Shown: positions 25,857-34,754 of the stretch, in pieces
Layout of the letters: every line of letters begins with the position of its first letter
Position numbering within the stretch: position 1 is the first letter of the stretch
Source of the DNA: Dactylosporangium fulvum
Lineage (GTDB): Bacteria > Actinomycetota > Actinomycetes > Mycobacteriales > Micromonosporaceae
Length of the DNA: 64,000 nt
Assembly (NCBI RefSeq): GCF_025137375.1
Contig: NZ_CP073720.1
Location: 5,480,501-5,544,500, forward strand
Direction of reading: 5' to 3'
Notes under the pieces: model-generated
Told to the model about the DNA's origin: nothing
The model's input: the letters and a program-made list of their open reading frames with translations, nothing else
Databases searched by the model: none
Made by a program: the position numbers and the translations under genes

Positions 25857-26999
25857 CTACCGCTGGACGCGGCCGAGCAGGCGGTCCGCGATGATGTTGC
25901 GCTGGATCTCGTCGGCGCCGCCGTAGATCGTGTCCGCGCGGGTGAACAGGAAGAGGCGCTGGGCGTCGGTCAGCTCGTACGGCGCGGCCTCGATGACCGT
26001 CGCGGCCGCGCCGCCGACCGTCATCGCGAGCTCGCCCAGGCGCTGGTGCCACCCGGCCCACAGCAGCTTCGCGACCGAGGCGCCGGCCGGGTCGGGCTCG
26101 GCCGCGCTGAGCGTACGCAGCGCGTGGTGGCGCAGCCCCTGCAGGCCGGCCCAGGCGTCGACGATCAGGTCCGCGACCAGCGGGTCGTCGAGCGCACCGC
26201 GGTCCCGGGCCTGCGCGACGATCGCGTCGAGCTCCTGGGCGAAGGCCATCTGCTGGCCGAGGGTGGCCACGCCGCGCTCGAAGGCGAGGGTGCCGGTCGC
26301 GACCCGCCACCCGTCACCGGGCGCGCCGACGACGAGGCCGGCGTCGGTGACGGCGTCGTCGAAGAAGACCTCGTTGAACTCGGCGGTGCCGGTGAGCTGG
26401 ACGATCGGGCGTACCTGCACGCCGGGCTGGTCCATCGGCACGAGCAGGTACGACAGCCCGGCCTTCTTCGGCGCCGAAGGATCGGTGCGCGCCAGCACGA
26501 AGCACCAGTCGGCGACGTGCGCCAGGGAGGTCCACACCTTCTGCCCGGTGATCCGCCACCGCCCGCCGTCGAGCACGGCGCGGGTCTGCACGTTGGCGAG
26601 GTCGGAGCCGGCCTCCGGTTCGGAGTAGCCCTGGCACCACAGCTCCTCGGCCCGCGCGATCGGCGGCAGGAACCGGCGCCGCTGCTCGTCGGTGCCGTGC
26701 GCGATGAGCGTCGGCGCGAGCAGGTGCTCGCCGATGTGGCTCAGCCGGCCGGGACCGCCGGCCCGCGCGTACTCCTCGTGGAACACCACCTGCTCGGCGA
26801 TGCTCGCGCCGCGGCCGTACGGAGCCGGCCAGCCGAGACCGATCCAGCCGGCCTCGCCGAGCACCCGTTCCCAGCGGGCCCGCAGCTCGAGGTGCTCGTG
26901 CTCGCGGCCGGGCCCGCCGCTGCCGGCCAGCGGCGCGAACTCGCCGGTGAGGTGCTCGGCCAGCCACTGCCGGACCTCGTCGCGGAAGTCAGGCGCCAT
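25857..26999 (-). CDS. fadE30: FadE30-type acyl-CoA dehydrogenase
   Basis: 380 aa full-length ACAD. FRDEVRQWLAEHLTGEFAPL, GGPGREHEHLELRARW, ELWCQGYSEPEAGSDLANVQ, GQKVWTSLAHVADWCFVLAR and RADTIYGGADEIQRNIIADRLLG match my memory of M. tuberculosis FadE30, which dehydrogenates 5-hydroxy-HIP-CoA in the first beta-oxidation step after FadD3. ATG 26999 overlaps the SDR stop by 11 bases. Confidence 0.92.
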   Translation of the reverse strand: MAPDFRDEVRQWLAEHLTGEFAPLAGSGGPGREHEHLELRARWERVLGEAGWIGLGWPAPYGRGASIAEQVVFHEEYARAGGPGRLSHIGEHLLAPTLIAHGTDEQRRRFLPPIARAEELWCQGYSEPEAGSDLANVQTRAVLDGGRWRITGQKVWTSLAHVADWCFVLARTDPSAPKKAGLSYLLVPMDQPGVQVRPIVQLTGTAEFNEVFFDDAVTDAGLVVGAPGDGWRVATGTLAFERGVATLGQQMAFAQELDAIVAQARDRGALDDPLVADLIVDAWAGLQGLRHHALRTLSAAEPDPAGASVAKLLWAGWHQRLGELAMTVGGAAATVIEAAPYELTDAQRLFLFTRADTIYGGADEIQRNIIADRLLGRVQR

Positions 27000-27840
27000 A
27001 AACGGCCGCCGGTTGCGGAGCCCGGGCCAGCAGGTCGCGCACGACGGGGCCGAGCTCCTCCTGGTCCCAGCGGCGGCCCGCGTCGCTGACGTCGCCGTGC
27101 TGCCAGCCGTCGGCGACGCCGATCCGGCCGCCGGAGACCTCGAAGACCCGGCCGGTGACGTCGCCGGCCCCGGCGCTCGCGAGCCACACGACGAGCGGCG
27201 AGACGTTCTCGGGCGCCATCTCGTCGAAGCCCGACTCGGGCGCCCGCATGGTGGCGGCGAAGACCTCCTCGGTCATCGGGGTGCGCGCGCTCGGGGCGAT
27301 CGCGTTGACCGTGACGCCGTGGCGGGCGAGCTCGGCGGCGGCGACCACGGTGAGGGCCGCGACGCCGGCCTTGGCGGCGGCGTAGTTGACCTGCCCGACG
27401 CTGCCCTGCAGGCCGGCGCCGGAGGTGGTGTTGACCACCCGCGCGGCGACCGGGGTGCCGGCCTTGGCCTGCGCCTTCCAGTACGCGGCGGCGTGGCGCA
27501 GCGGCGCGAAGTGCCCCTTGAGGTTGACCCGCACCACGTCGTCCCACTCGGCCTCGGTGACGTTGGTGAGCATCCGGTCGCGGACCAGGCCGGCGTTGTT
27601 GACGAGCGCGTCGAGCCGGCCGAACTCGGCCACGGCCCGGTCGACGAGCGCGGCGGCGAAGTCCCAGTCGGCGATGTCGCCCGGGACCGTGACGACGCCG
27701 GGGCCGAGCTCGGCGGCGACGGCCTCCAGGTTCGCCGCGGACAGGTCGTTGAGGACGAGCTGCGCGCCGGCCGCGGCGAACGCGAGCGCGTGTGCGCGGC
27801 CGAGTCCCTGCCCGGCGCCCGTGACGATCACCGTTCTCAT
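26989..27840 (-). CDS. SDR family oxidoreductase (Rv3548c-like)
   Basis: 283 aa. It has TGAGQGLG (residues 7-14), NNAGLVRDRMLTNVTEAEWDDV, NTTSGAGLQGSVGQVNYAAAK (active-site Tyr/Lys) and a long tail ending RWDQEELGPVVRDLLARAP...VYGA. This tail is typical of the Rv3548c group of steroid-cluster SDRs (from memory). It overlaps both neighbours in the operon. Probable hydroxyacyl-CoA dehydrogenase acting after FadE30. Confidence 0.88.
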   Translation of the reverse strand: MRTVIVTGAGQGLGRAHALAFAAAGAQLVLNDLSAANLEAVAAELGPGVVTVPGDIADWDFAAALVDRAVAEFGRLDALVNNAGLVRDRMLTNVTEAEWDDVVRVNLKGHFAPLRHAAAYWKAQAKAGTPVAARVVNTTSGAGLQGSVGQVNYAAAKAGVAALTVVAAAELARHGVTVNAIAPSARTPMTEEVFAATMRAPESGFDEMAPENVSPLVVWLASAGAGDVTGRVFEVSGGRIGVADGWQHGDVSDAGRRWDQEELGPVVRDLLARAPQPAAVYGA

Positions 27841-28700
27841 GCCTTCATGACCTCTCGTTGGTATCGGCGCACCTTGTCGCGCACCCCGACCGGGTCGTCC
27901 GCGTCGGCGCGGATCACCACGCGGGCCACGCCCTGGGAGCGCAGGGTCTCGAGCTCGGCCCGGCTGCCCGGGGCGCGCATCGTGATCTCGACCTCGGCAG
28001 GGTCACGGCCGACGGCGCGGCACTCGGCGCGGAGCTGGTCGAGCAGCGTGGTGAACGCGTCGCCGTGGACGCCGAGGGGGTACCAGCCGGCGCCGAACCG
28101 GGCGGCCCGCCGCACCGCGGCGCGGCTGTGGCCGCCGACGTGGATCGGCACCGTGCCGTTGACCGGGCGAGGCTTGCTGTGGACGGCGTCGAACGAGACG
28201 AACCGGCCGTGGAAGGTCGCCGGCGAGCCGGTCCACAGGGCGTGCATCGCCGCGAGGTACTCGTCGGCGCGCGCGCCACGCTCCTCGAACGGCACGCCGA
28301 CGGCGGCGTACTCCTCGCGCAGCCAGCCGACGCCGACGCCGGCCAGGAGCCGCCCGCCGCTGAGCACGTCGACGGTGGCGAGGCGCTTGGCCAGGTCGAC
28401 GGGGTGGTGCTCGGGCAGGATGAGCATGGCGGTGCCGAGCCGCAGCGTGCTCGTGTGGGCGGCGGCGAAGGTGAGCCAGTGCAGCGGGTCGGGGATGTCA
28501 TCGTCCGCGCCGAGGCTCATCCGGCCGCTGGTGTCGTAGGGATACGGCGAGGTGTAGTCGTCGGGGACGACGACGTGTTCGACCGCCCACACCGACTCGC
28601 AGCCGAGGTCTTCGAGCAGCCGCACGAACCGCGCGGTCGCGGCCGGATCCGCGGCGCCGGCGCCCTTGAGCACCGGCATGACGCCGAGTTTCAGCTCCAC
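27837..28700 (-). CDS. LLM-class oxidoreductase, probably F420-dependent
   Basis: 287 aa luciferase-like barrel. It has KLGVMPVLKGAGAADP, CESVWAVEHVVVPDDYTSPYPY, GTAMLILPEHHPVDLAKRLATVDVLSGGRLLAGVGVGWLREE and VPIHVGGHSRAAVRRAARFG, as in the TIGR03619-type F420-dependent subgroup. It heads the operon leading to fadE30. GTG 28700 is fixed by the mirror symmetry of the promoter: TAGAGT (minus strand 28708-28713), seven bases, GTG. A reduction of a ring or enone intermediate with F420H2 is inferred. No F420 gene is in the window. Confidence 0.87.
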   Translation of the reverse strand: MELKLGVMPVLKGAGAADPAATARFVRLLEDLGCESVWAVEHVVVPDDYTSPYPYDTSGRMSLGADDDIPDPLHWLTFAAAHTSTLRLGTAMLILPEHHPVDLAKRLATVDVLSGGRLLAGVGVGWLREEYAAVGVPFEERGARADEYLAAMHALWTGSPATFHGRFVSFDAVHSKPRPVNGTVPIHVGGHSRAAVRRAARFGAGWYPLGVHGDAFTTLLDQLRAECRAVGRDPAEVEITMRAPGSRAELETLRSQGVARVVIRADADDPVGVRDKVRRYQREVMKA

Positions 28701-28712
28701 GGCGGCTACTCT

Positions 28713-28730
28713 ACCAAACGCTTGCTTGGT
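28713..28730. promoter_or_regulatory. KstR2-type operator in a perfectly symmetric divergent promoter
   Basis: ACCAAACGCTTGCTTGGT, one base off the KstR2 motif. It is embedded in a perfect inverted repeat with 17-base arms (28701-28717 and 28726-28742) and an 8-base centre that ends exactly at the two start codons. Both genes carry TAGAGT then AGCCGCC then the start codon, so both are probably leaderless. Confidence 0.85.
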
Positions 28731-28742
28731 AGAGTAGCCGCC

Positions 28743-29492
28743 ATGTCCTCCCGCGACTTCCTCTACCGGCCCGGCGCGGCACTGGTGACCGGCGCCACCG
28801 GTGGCATCGGCGCCGCCGTCGCCCGCATGCTCGCCGCCCGCGGCGCCACGGTGGTGCTCGCCTACCGCTCGTCGGCCGCCGCGGCCGACGAGCTCGCCGC
28901 CGAGGTCGGCGGCAAGGCGGTCCGGGCCGACCTCACCGACCCGGACTCGTGCGCCGGACTGCTGTCCGCGGCCGGCCCGATCCACACCCTGGTGCACGCC
29001 GCCGGACCGCACGTCCCGATGCTGCACCTGAGCCGGGTCACCCCGGCGCAGTTCCACGAGCAACTGACCCAGGACGTCGCCGCCTTCTTCAACGTCGTGT
29101 CCGCCGCACTGCCGGCCCTGCGCGCGACGAAGGGCAGCCTGGTCGCGGTCACGACCGCGGCGACCCGGCGGTTCCCGGTGCGCGACGGACTGTCGGCGGT
29201 CCCGAAGGGCGCCGTCGAGGCCCTCGTCCGGGGCATCGCCGCCGAGGAGGGCCGCTTCGGCGTGCGGGCCAACTGCGTCGGCCCCGGCATGCTGACCGAC
29301 GGCATGGCGACCCGGCTGATCGAGAGCGGCGACCTCGACGAGCGGGCGCTGGAGGTGACCCGGTCGAACATCCCGCTGCGGACGTTCGGCACGGCCGAGG
29401 ACATCGCCGAGGCGGTGTGCTTCCTCGCCAGCGACCGGGCGAGGTTCATCACCGGCCAGAAGCTCGACGTCGACGGGGGCTACGCCGCCTGA
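28743..29492 (+). CDS. SDR family oxidoreductase (divergent type)
   Basis: 249 aa. The cofactor loop is TGATGGIG (17-24), but NNAG is replaced by HAAG (LVHAAGPHV), and the catalytic Tyr of YxxxK is not evident: the equivalent segment reads GLSAVPKGAVEALVRG, with Lys but no Tyr. It ends LDVDGGYAA. It may therefore be a reductase with altered chemistry, or a non-catalytic member. Start at ATG 28743, seven bases after TAGAGT, with no Shine-Dalgarno. It is controlled by the shared KstR2-type box. Confidence 0.85.
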   Translation: MSSRDFLYRPGAALVTGATGGIGAAVARMLAARGATVVLAYRSSAAAADELAAEVGGKAVRADLTDPDSCAGLLSAAGPIHTLVHAAGPHVPMLHLSRVTPAQFHEQLTQDVAAFFNVVSAALPALRATKGSLVAVTTAATRRFPVRDGLSAVPKGAVEALVRGIAAEEGRFGVRANCVGPGMLTDGMATRLIESGDLDERALEVTRSNIPLRTFGTAEDIAEAVCFLASDRARFITGQKLDVDGGYAA

Positions 29493-29516
29493 CCCGGATG
29501 CCCCACGCTGCTACAC

Positions 29517-30187
29517 ATGACGCGGTTGCGTGGCATCCCGTACGACGCGGTCTGCGTCGGCCTGCTCGTCGTGTCGGCGGTCGTCGTGCTGGCGACCTCG
29601 AGCGTGTCGGCGACGGTGCCGGGCCTCCTGCTCGCCAATCCCCTGATCTGGTCACGGATGCTGCCGAGGCGCTCGGCGATGCGGGTGTCCGGCGGGCGGT
29701 TCGAGGTGCCGGCGGCCCGGCTGCCGCCGACCGCTCACCTCGTGCTGCTGCTCGCCTGCGCCGCAGCACTCGTCGGGCACCGGGGCGACCTGCCGCTGTT
29801 CGGCCCGGTCGTGTGGGTGGTCGTGACCGCCCTGGTGGCGGCCGCGCTCACCCTCGCGACGGCGGTCGTCCGCGGCTGCGGGCGGCTGGTGCTGCACCCG
29901 GACGCGCTGCGCGTCATCACCTTCCGCCGCACGGCGGTGGTGCCGTGGGACACGGTGGCCGTCGGGCCGGAGCCCCGGCCGGGCCCGCTGGACAACAGCC
30001 GGCTGGTGACCGCCCGGCCCCGGGCGGCGTCATGCTGCCGCTGCAGCTGACCGGGGCCCGGCGCGAGTTCGTCCTCGACGTGATCAACTTCTACCTGCGG
30101 CACCCCGAGGAGCGGGCCGCGATCGGCACCGCGGCCGGCTACGACCGGCTCCTCGGGGCGCTTGCGGTCAGTGGGCCGCGGTCTTGA
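29517..30187 (+). pseudogene. Membrane protein with PH-like domain, frameshifted near its end
   Basis: The first frame (ATG 29517) codes two to three membrane segments (VGLLVVSAVVVLATSSV, LVLLLACAAALV, VVWVVVTALVAAALTLATAV) and a PH-like start (GRLVLHPDALRVITFRRTAVVPWDTV). It then stops at 30050 after a cysteine-rich nonsense tail. The next frame from about 30035 to 30187 continues with MLPLQLTGARREFVLDVINF and FYLRHPEERAAIGT, the normal ending of such proteins. One missing G in the run near 30025-30030 would restore a single protein of about 223 aa. It is either a genuine mutation or a sequencing error. It is downstream of an SDR gene in the same direction. Confidence 0.7.
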
Positions 30188-30887
30188 GCACGCCCATCTT
30201 CGACTGGTACACCGCGTCGAGGGCCTTGCCGCCGTCCTCGCACGTCGCGACCACCTCGCCGCGGACCAGGACGTAGCCGCGGGCCACCCCACCGCGGACG
30301 GCGCCCAGCGCCGGCTCGGCCATGAGCACCGCGACGCCCTCCGCCGCCAGCTGGGTCACCGTGCGCAGCAGCTCCTGCACGATGAGCGGGGCCAGGCCGG
30401 TCATCATCTCGTCGAGGAGCAGCACCCGCGGGGAGCCCATGAGCGCGCGGGACACCACGAGCATCTGCTGCTCACCGCCGGACAGGACACCGACCAGGCT
30501 CTTGAGCCGGGTCCGCAGGATCGGGAACCGGTCGATCGCGATGTCGACCGCGGATCGCGGCAGGCCCAGCAGTTCCGCCATGACCTGGAGGTTGTCGGCG
30601 ACGTTGAGCTTCGGGAAGAGCTGCCTTCCCTGCGGTACGACCGCGATACCGGCCCGCGCACGCGCGGCGGCCTTGAGGCGGCTCACGTCCTCGCCGTCGA
30701 GGAAGACGCGACCGGTCGACGGCACCGAGCCATACGCCGCGAGCAGCGCGCTGCTCTTCCCGGCGCCGTTCGGGCCGACCAGAGCGGTGACCGTGCCGCC
30801 GGGTGCGGTCAGGTTCAGGCCGGTGACCGCGCTGGCGTGCCCGTAACGGACCGCCAGCCCTTCGAGGCGCAGCTCATGAGACGACAT
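30168..30887 (-). CDS. LivF-like ABC transporter ATPase
   Basis: 239 aa. Walker A GPNGAGKSS, signature LSGGEQQML, Walker B LLLDEMMTGLAPLIV. The Walker B region has Met-Met where LivF normally has Pro-Ser (DEPSxGLAP), and the switch region reads MAEPAL instead of VEQN. It is the last gene of the five-gene importer operon and overlaps livG by 14 bases. It provides ATP hydrolysis for import of a branched-chain-amino-acid-type (HAAT) substrate, which here is more likely a steroid-derived acid because the operon carries a KstR2-type box. Confidence 0.9.
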   Translation of the reverse strand: MSSHELRLEGLAVRYGHASAVTGLNLTAPGGTVTALVGPNGAGKSSALLAAYGSVPSTGRVFLDGEDVSRLKAAARARAGIAVVPQGRQLFPKLNVADNLQVMAELLGLPRSAVDIAIDRFPILRTRLKSLVGVLSGGEQQMLVVSRALMGSPRVLLLDEMMTGLAPLIVQELLRTVTQLAAEGVAVLMAEPALGAVRGGVARGYVLVRGEVVATCEDGGKALDAVYQSKMGVLKTAAH

Positions 30888-31668
30888 GCGGGGACTCCTC
30901 GACTTCCGCGACGCCGAAATAGACCTCTTGCATCTGCGGGCTGTCCAGGCACTCGCGCGGACCGCCGTCGAACACGGCCCGGCCGCGGTCGAGCAGCATG
31001 ATCCGGTCGACCAGTCCCGCCACCAGGTCGACGTTGTGGTCGACCAGGATGACGCCGTGACCGCGCCGCTGCACGGTCCGGACCACCTCGGAGATGCCCG
31101 CGACGCCGGACGCGTCGGAGCCGGCGAACGGCTCGTCGAGCAGCAGCACGAGCGGGTCCTGGCCCAGTGCCCGGCCGACCTCGACGAGCCGCTGCTCGCC
31201 CAGCGACAGGTCGCCGGCGGGGCGGTCGAGCCGGTCGATGCCGAGCTCCTGCGCGATCGCCTCGACGGCGGCGGTGTCCGACGCGAGCCGGGGACGGAAG
31301 GCGCCGCTGAACGAGCCGGCGATCATCTGCCAGACCGTGCCGTGGCGCCGGGCCACCCGCCCGAGCAGCAGGTTTTCCGCCACGCTGAGCTCGAGGGCGA
31401 GCTGCGGGTACTGGAAGGTGCGCGCGAGCCCGGCCTTCGCCCGGCGGGACGCGGGGCCGGCGAGCCGCTGCCCCCGCAGGGCCAGGGTTCCCTCGGTCGC
31501 CGGCTGGGCGCCGGAGATGAGGTCGACCAGGGTCGTCTTGCCCGCGCCGTTCGGCCCGACGAGGCCGAGGATCTCCCCCGCGTCCAGCGAGAACGACACG
31601 TCCTGCAGGGCGGTCACCCCGCCGTAGCGCTTGGTGAGGCCGGATCCGACCAACAGTCGCTCAGCCAC
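30874..31668 (-). CDS. LivG-like ABC transporter ATPase
   Basis: 264 aa. Walker A GPNGAGKTT, signature LSLGEQRLVEVGRAL, Walker B LLLDEPFAGSDASG, and H-loop LVDHNVDLV. ARTFQYPQLALELSVAENLLLG is typical of LivG. It overlaps livM by 8 bases and livF by 14. It is the second ATPase of the HAAT-type importer. Confidence 0.92.
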   Translation of the reverse strand: MAERLLVGSGLTKRYGGVTALQDVSFSLDAGEILGLVGPNGAGKTTLVDLISGAQPATEGTLALRGQRLAGPASRRAKAGLARTFQYPQLALELSVAENLLLGRVARRHGTVWQMIAGSFSGAFRPRLASDTAAVEAIAQELGIDRLDRPAGDLSLGEQRLVEVGRALGQDPLVLLLDEPFAGSDASGVAGISEVVRTVQRRGHGVILVDHNVDLVAGLVDRIMLLDRGRAVFDGGPRECLDSPQMQEVYFGVAEVEESPHVVS

Positions 31669-32614
31669 GTCGTCCCCCTACGAGTCGCACGAGTCTGCTC
31701 GCGTAGCCGATCACGCCCTGCGGCGCGACCAGCAGGATCACCAGCACGCCGAGCGCGAGGATCAGCGTGCCGCTGGTCTCCACCGCCGGGAAGTTCAGCG
31801 TCAGCTGCACCGCGATGACGGCGCCGAGCACCGCGCCCCACGGCGTGGCCGAACCGCCGATGAGCGGCATGAAGATGGCCAGGAACACCAGGTTGAGCGT
31901 AAACGTGTCGGGGGTGACGCTGCCCGCCGAGTAGGTGAACAGCCCGCCGCCGACGGCCGCGATGGCGGCGCCGATGGCCAGCGACACGAGGTTCATGACC
32001 GGCACGCGCACGCCGGCGGCCTCGACGGCGCGGGGCGCGTCGCGCATGGTCCGCACGATGACACCCCACGGCGACATGCGCATCCGGTCGAGCAGGAACG
32101 CGATGACGCACACGACGACGACGGAGCCGACGACCACCTGGTAGTGCGACGGCTCCCAGCCGAAGATGTTGAGCTTGCGCAGCGAGCCGAGACCGCCGGA
32201 GCCGCCGGAGATCCCCTCCGCGTCGACGAGCAGCGCGGTGAACGCCATGCCGAACAGCAGCGTGACGGCGGCGAGGAAGAACCCGGAGAGCCGCCGCGTG
32301 GCGAGGCCCAGCAGGACGGCGACCGCGGCGGCGACGACCGGGCCGGCGATCCAGGCGAGGACGAGCGGCAGGCCGCTCTTCGCCGAGATCAGGCCGACCG
32401 CGTAGCCGCCGATGCCGGCGTAGGCGCCGTACGCCATGGAGAGCGAGCCCGCCATGAGGTACGGGACGTACATGCCCAGCGCCACCAGGGCGTAGGTCGC
32501 CGTCGTGGTGATGAGCGTCTGCTTGTAGCCGTCGGCGCCGACCCACAGCAGGAGCAGCACGCCACCGACGATCCCGCAGAGCAGCCCGAGCGAACCGGGG
32601 ACGCGTTTCGTCAT
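31661..32614 (-). CDS. LivM-like ABC transporter permease
   Basis: 317 aa, about nine to ten membrane segments. It has TYALVALGMYVPYLMAGSLSMAYGAYAGIGGYAVG and MRDAPRAVEAAGVRVPVMNL (the cytoplasmic coupling loop), then GGLFTYSAGSVTPDTFTLNL. It overlaps livH by four bases and forms the translocation pore with it. Confidence 0.92.
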   Translation of the reverse strand: MTKRVPGSLGLLCGIVGGVLLLLWVGADGYKQTLITTTATYALVALGMYVPYLMAGSLSMAYGAYAGIGGYAVGLISAKSGLPLVLAWIAGPVVAAAVAVLLGLATRRLSGFFLAAVTLLFGMAFTALLVDAEGISGGSGGLGSLRKLNIFGWEPSHYQVVVGSVVVVCVIAFLLDRMRMSPWGVIVRTMRDAPRAVEAAGVRVPVMNLVSLAIGAAIAAVGGGLFTYSAGSVTPDTFTLNLVFLAIFMPLIGGSATPWGAVLGAVIAVQLTLNFPAVETSGTLILALGVLVILLVAPQGVIGYASRLVRLVGGRRG

Positions 32615-33486
32615 GCTCTGACCCTCCTCACGAAGAGCCCGCTGGGCTTCAGGGCGAAGAACAACAGGGCGACGAACAGCAGCCCGTAGACGTGCGACTG
32701 GCCGCCGAAGTAGTACGGGACGAACACCTCGACGGCGCCGAGGACGAGGCCGCCGACGAGCGGGGCCCAGATCGAGCCGGTGCCGCCCACGACCATCGCG
32801 AGGAAGCCGGACAGCGCCCAGCTCAGCCCGGACAGCGAGCTCACCCCTGCCTTCGAGGCGAACAGCAGGCCGGTGATGCCGGCGAGCAGCCCGGAGAGCA
32901 GGAACGCGATGAGCCGCACCCGGTTGACCGGCAGGCCGAGCAGGCCAGCGGCGTGGGTGCTGTCGCCGACGGCCCGCAGCAGCCGGCCGGTGCGGGTGTA
33001 GCGGATCCAGGTGGCCAGCGCGGCGAACGCCACGACGGCGAAGCCGAGCAGCAGCACCGTGCTGGGCTGCACGACCGTGTCGCCGACCGGCACCGGGTCG
33101 AACGTCAGCAGGGCCTGCCCCGGCAGGGTCGTGTAGCCGAAGAGGTACCCGGCGAGTTGCTGGATGGTGAAGAGCACCGCCGCGACGGCGACGAGTGCCG
33201 GCAACTCACCGCCGCCGGAACGGCGTTGCACAGGTCGTACGATCGCTAGCTCCGTGACCGCGGCGAGCGCTCCCGCCGCCAGGACCGCCACCAGGGCGGC
33301 GGCCCACACGTTCATCTCCTCGTAGATGACGAGGTAGGACGTGCAGAGGCCGCCGACCATGGCGTACGGGCCGATCGCGAAGTTGAAGAAGCCGGCGCCC
33401 ACGAGGACCAGGTAGTAGGCCAGCGCGAGCAGGCCGAAGAAACACCCCATCTCGAGGGCGGACAACCACAGTTGTAGTTGGCCCAT
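32611..33486 (-). CDS. LivH-like ABC transporter permease
   Basis: 291 aa, about eight membrane segments. GLLALAYYLVLVGAGFFNFAIGPYAMVGG at the N-terminus, IRYTRTGRLLRAVGDSTHAAGLLGLPVNRVR (coupling loop) and LSGFLAMVVGGTGSIWAPLVGG are LivH features. It is encoded 32 bases after the binding-protein gene. Confidence 0.92.
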   Translation of the reverse strand: MGQLQLWLSALEMGCFFGLLALAYYLVLVGAGFFNFAIGPYAMVGGLCTSYLVIYEEMNVWAAALVAVLAAGALAAVTELAIVRPVQRRSGGGELPALVAVAAVLFTIQQLAGYLFGYTTLPGQALLTFDPVPVGDTVVQPSTVLLLGFAVVAFAALATWIRYTRTGRLLRAVGDSTHAAGLLGLPVNRVRLIAFLLSGLLAGITGLLFASKAGVSSLSGLSWALSGFLAMVVGGTGSIWAPLVGGLVLGAVEVFVPYYFGGQSHVYGLLFVALLFFALKPSGLFVRRVRA

Positions 33487-33518
33487 CGGTATGACTCCCA
33501 GGTCAGTAGGTCAGGTGG

Positions 33519-34736
33519 TCATTTCTTGCACGGAGGCTGGTAGGTCGCCCATGGGCCCTTCGGCTTGTTGTCCGAGCCGAATTCGACGAGGGACAACCCG
33601 CACGGCCCGTCGGCGCCGAGGTGCTTGTCCGCGCTGAAGCTCAGCGTGAAGTTGGCCTGGCCGAACGTGGCCGGGTACCCCTGGATGCTCTGGATCGCCG
33701 CGTTGAGCTTCTTCGGGTCGTCGGGGCCGCCGGCCTTCTCGATCGCCTGCTTGAGCAGGTGGACCGCGTCCCAGGCCTGCGCGTCGTAGGCGGTGATGTC
33801 GTAGTCCTTGCCGTACTTCGCCTGGAGCAGCGTGATGAGCTCCTTGGTACGGGGGTTCTCGTTGTTGATGGAGCCCATGAAGATGAGCCCGTTGAGCGCG
33901 CCGGGCGCGGCGAGCTTCCACGACGAGGGCTGGTTGCCGATGGAGGCGAGCGAGAACCGCTTGGTGCCGGCCATCTGGTTGCCCAGCGTGTTCTGGGCGA
34001 GGACCTCGAACGCGCCGCCGACGCTGGTCACGAGTACCGCGTCCGGTTTGGCGTTCTTGATCCGCGCGACCTGGGCCGACAGGTCGCTGGCGTTGACCGC
34101 GCCCTTCTCCGTGGCGACGAACTCCACGCAGCTCATGCCGGCGAACAGGGCCTTGTTCAGGCCGGCGATGGTCGTGGTGTCGTCGGTGAGCACGCCGATC
34201 TTGGCGATGTTCGCGGCCTTGAACGCGCCGCAGTACACGTCGGCCCAGTCGTTGGTGGTGTTGGCGAGCATGTAGATGAGCTCGTGGTCGGGCGGGGCCA
34301 CCAGGGTCGCGGTCACGCCGGTGGGGGCGATGGCGGGCAGGCCGAGCTGGGTCAGGGTCGACTTGGCCTGGAGGACGGCCGCGCTGCCGCTCTGGAGGAG
34401 CAGGGCCTTGGCGCCCTGACCGGCGAGCTTCTGGAGCACGGCGGGAACCTTGGTGGGGTCGGACTCGTCGTTCTCGACGACCAGTTGGAGCGGCCGGCCC
34501 ATGACGCCGCCCTTGTCGTTGATGTCCTGCACGGCCAGCCGGATGGTCTTGCCGGCGATGGTGCTGTACGAGGCGCCGGCGCCCGTGCTGTCCTCATCCA
34601 GGCCGATGATGATGGGTGCGCCGGTTGCGGTGCCGTTGCTCGGCTTGTCGTCACCCGCCTTGTTGCCGCAGCCGGCGACGGCGAGCGCCACCAGCGCGAG
34701 GCAGCCGACGATCCGACTCGTCGATGAAACGCCCAT
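33519..34736 (-). CDS. LivK-like substrate-binding lipoprotein
   Basis: 405 aa. The lipoprotein signal ends LAVAGC (Cys23), followed by a type-1 periplasmic binding fold (peripla_BP_6): GLDEDSTGAGASYSTIAGKTIRLAVQDINDKGGVMGRPLQLV, then VARIKNAKPDAVLVTSVGG and YDAQAWDAVHLLKQAIEKAG. AGGGG lies six bases before ATG 34736. It is the first gene of the importer operon. Homologues bind amino acids, amides, urea and also aromatic or alicyclic acids, so the ligand cannot be read off. The KstR2-type box upstream suggests a steroid-ring acid such as HIP. Confidence 0.9.
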   Translation of the reverse strand: MGVSSTSRIVGCLALVALAVAGCGNKAGDDKPSNGTATGAPIIIGLDEDSTGAGASYSTIAGKTIRLAVQDINDKGGVMGRPLQLVVENDESDPTKVPAVLQKLAGQGAKALLLQSGSAAVLQAKSTLTQLGLPAIAPTGVTATLVAPPDHELIYMLANTTNDWADVYCGAFKAANIAKIGVLTDDTTTIAGLNKALFAGMSCVEFVATEKGAVNASDLSAQVARIKNAKPDAVLVTSVGGAFEVLAQNTLGNQMAGTKRFSLASIGNQPSSWKLAAPGALNGLIFMGSINNENPRTKELITLLQAKYGKDYDITAYDAQAWDAVHLLKQAIEKAGGPDDPKKLNAAIQSIQGYPATFGQANFTLSFSADKHLGADGPCGLSLVEFGSDNKPKGPWATYQPPCKK

Positions 34737-34754
34737 TTGTACCCCTGTCACGCA

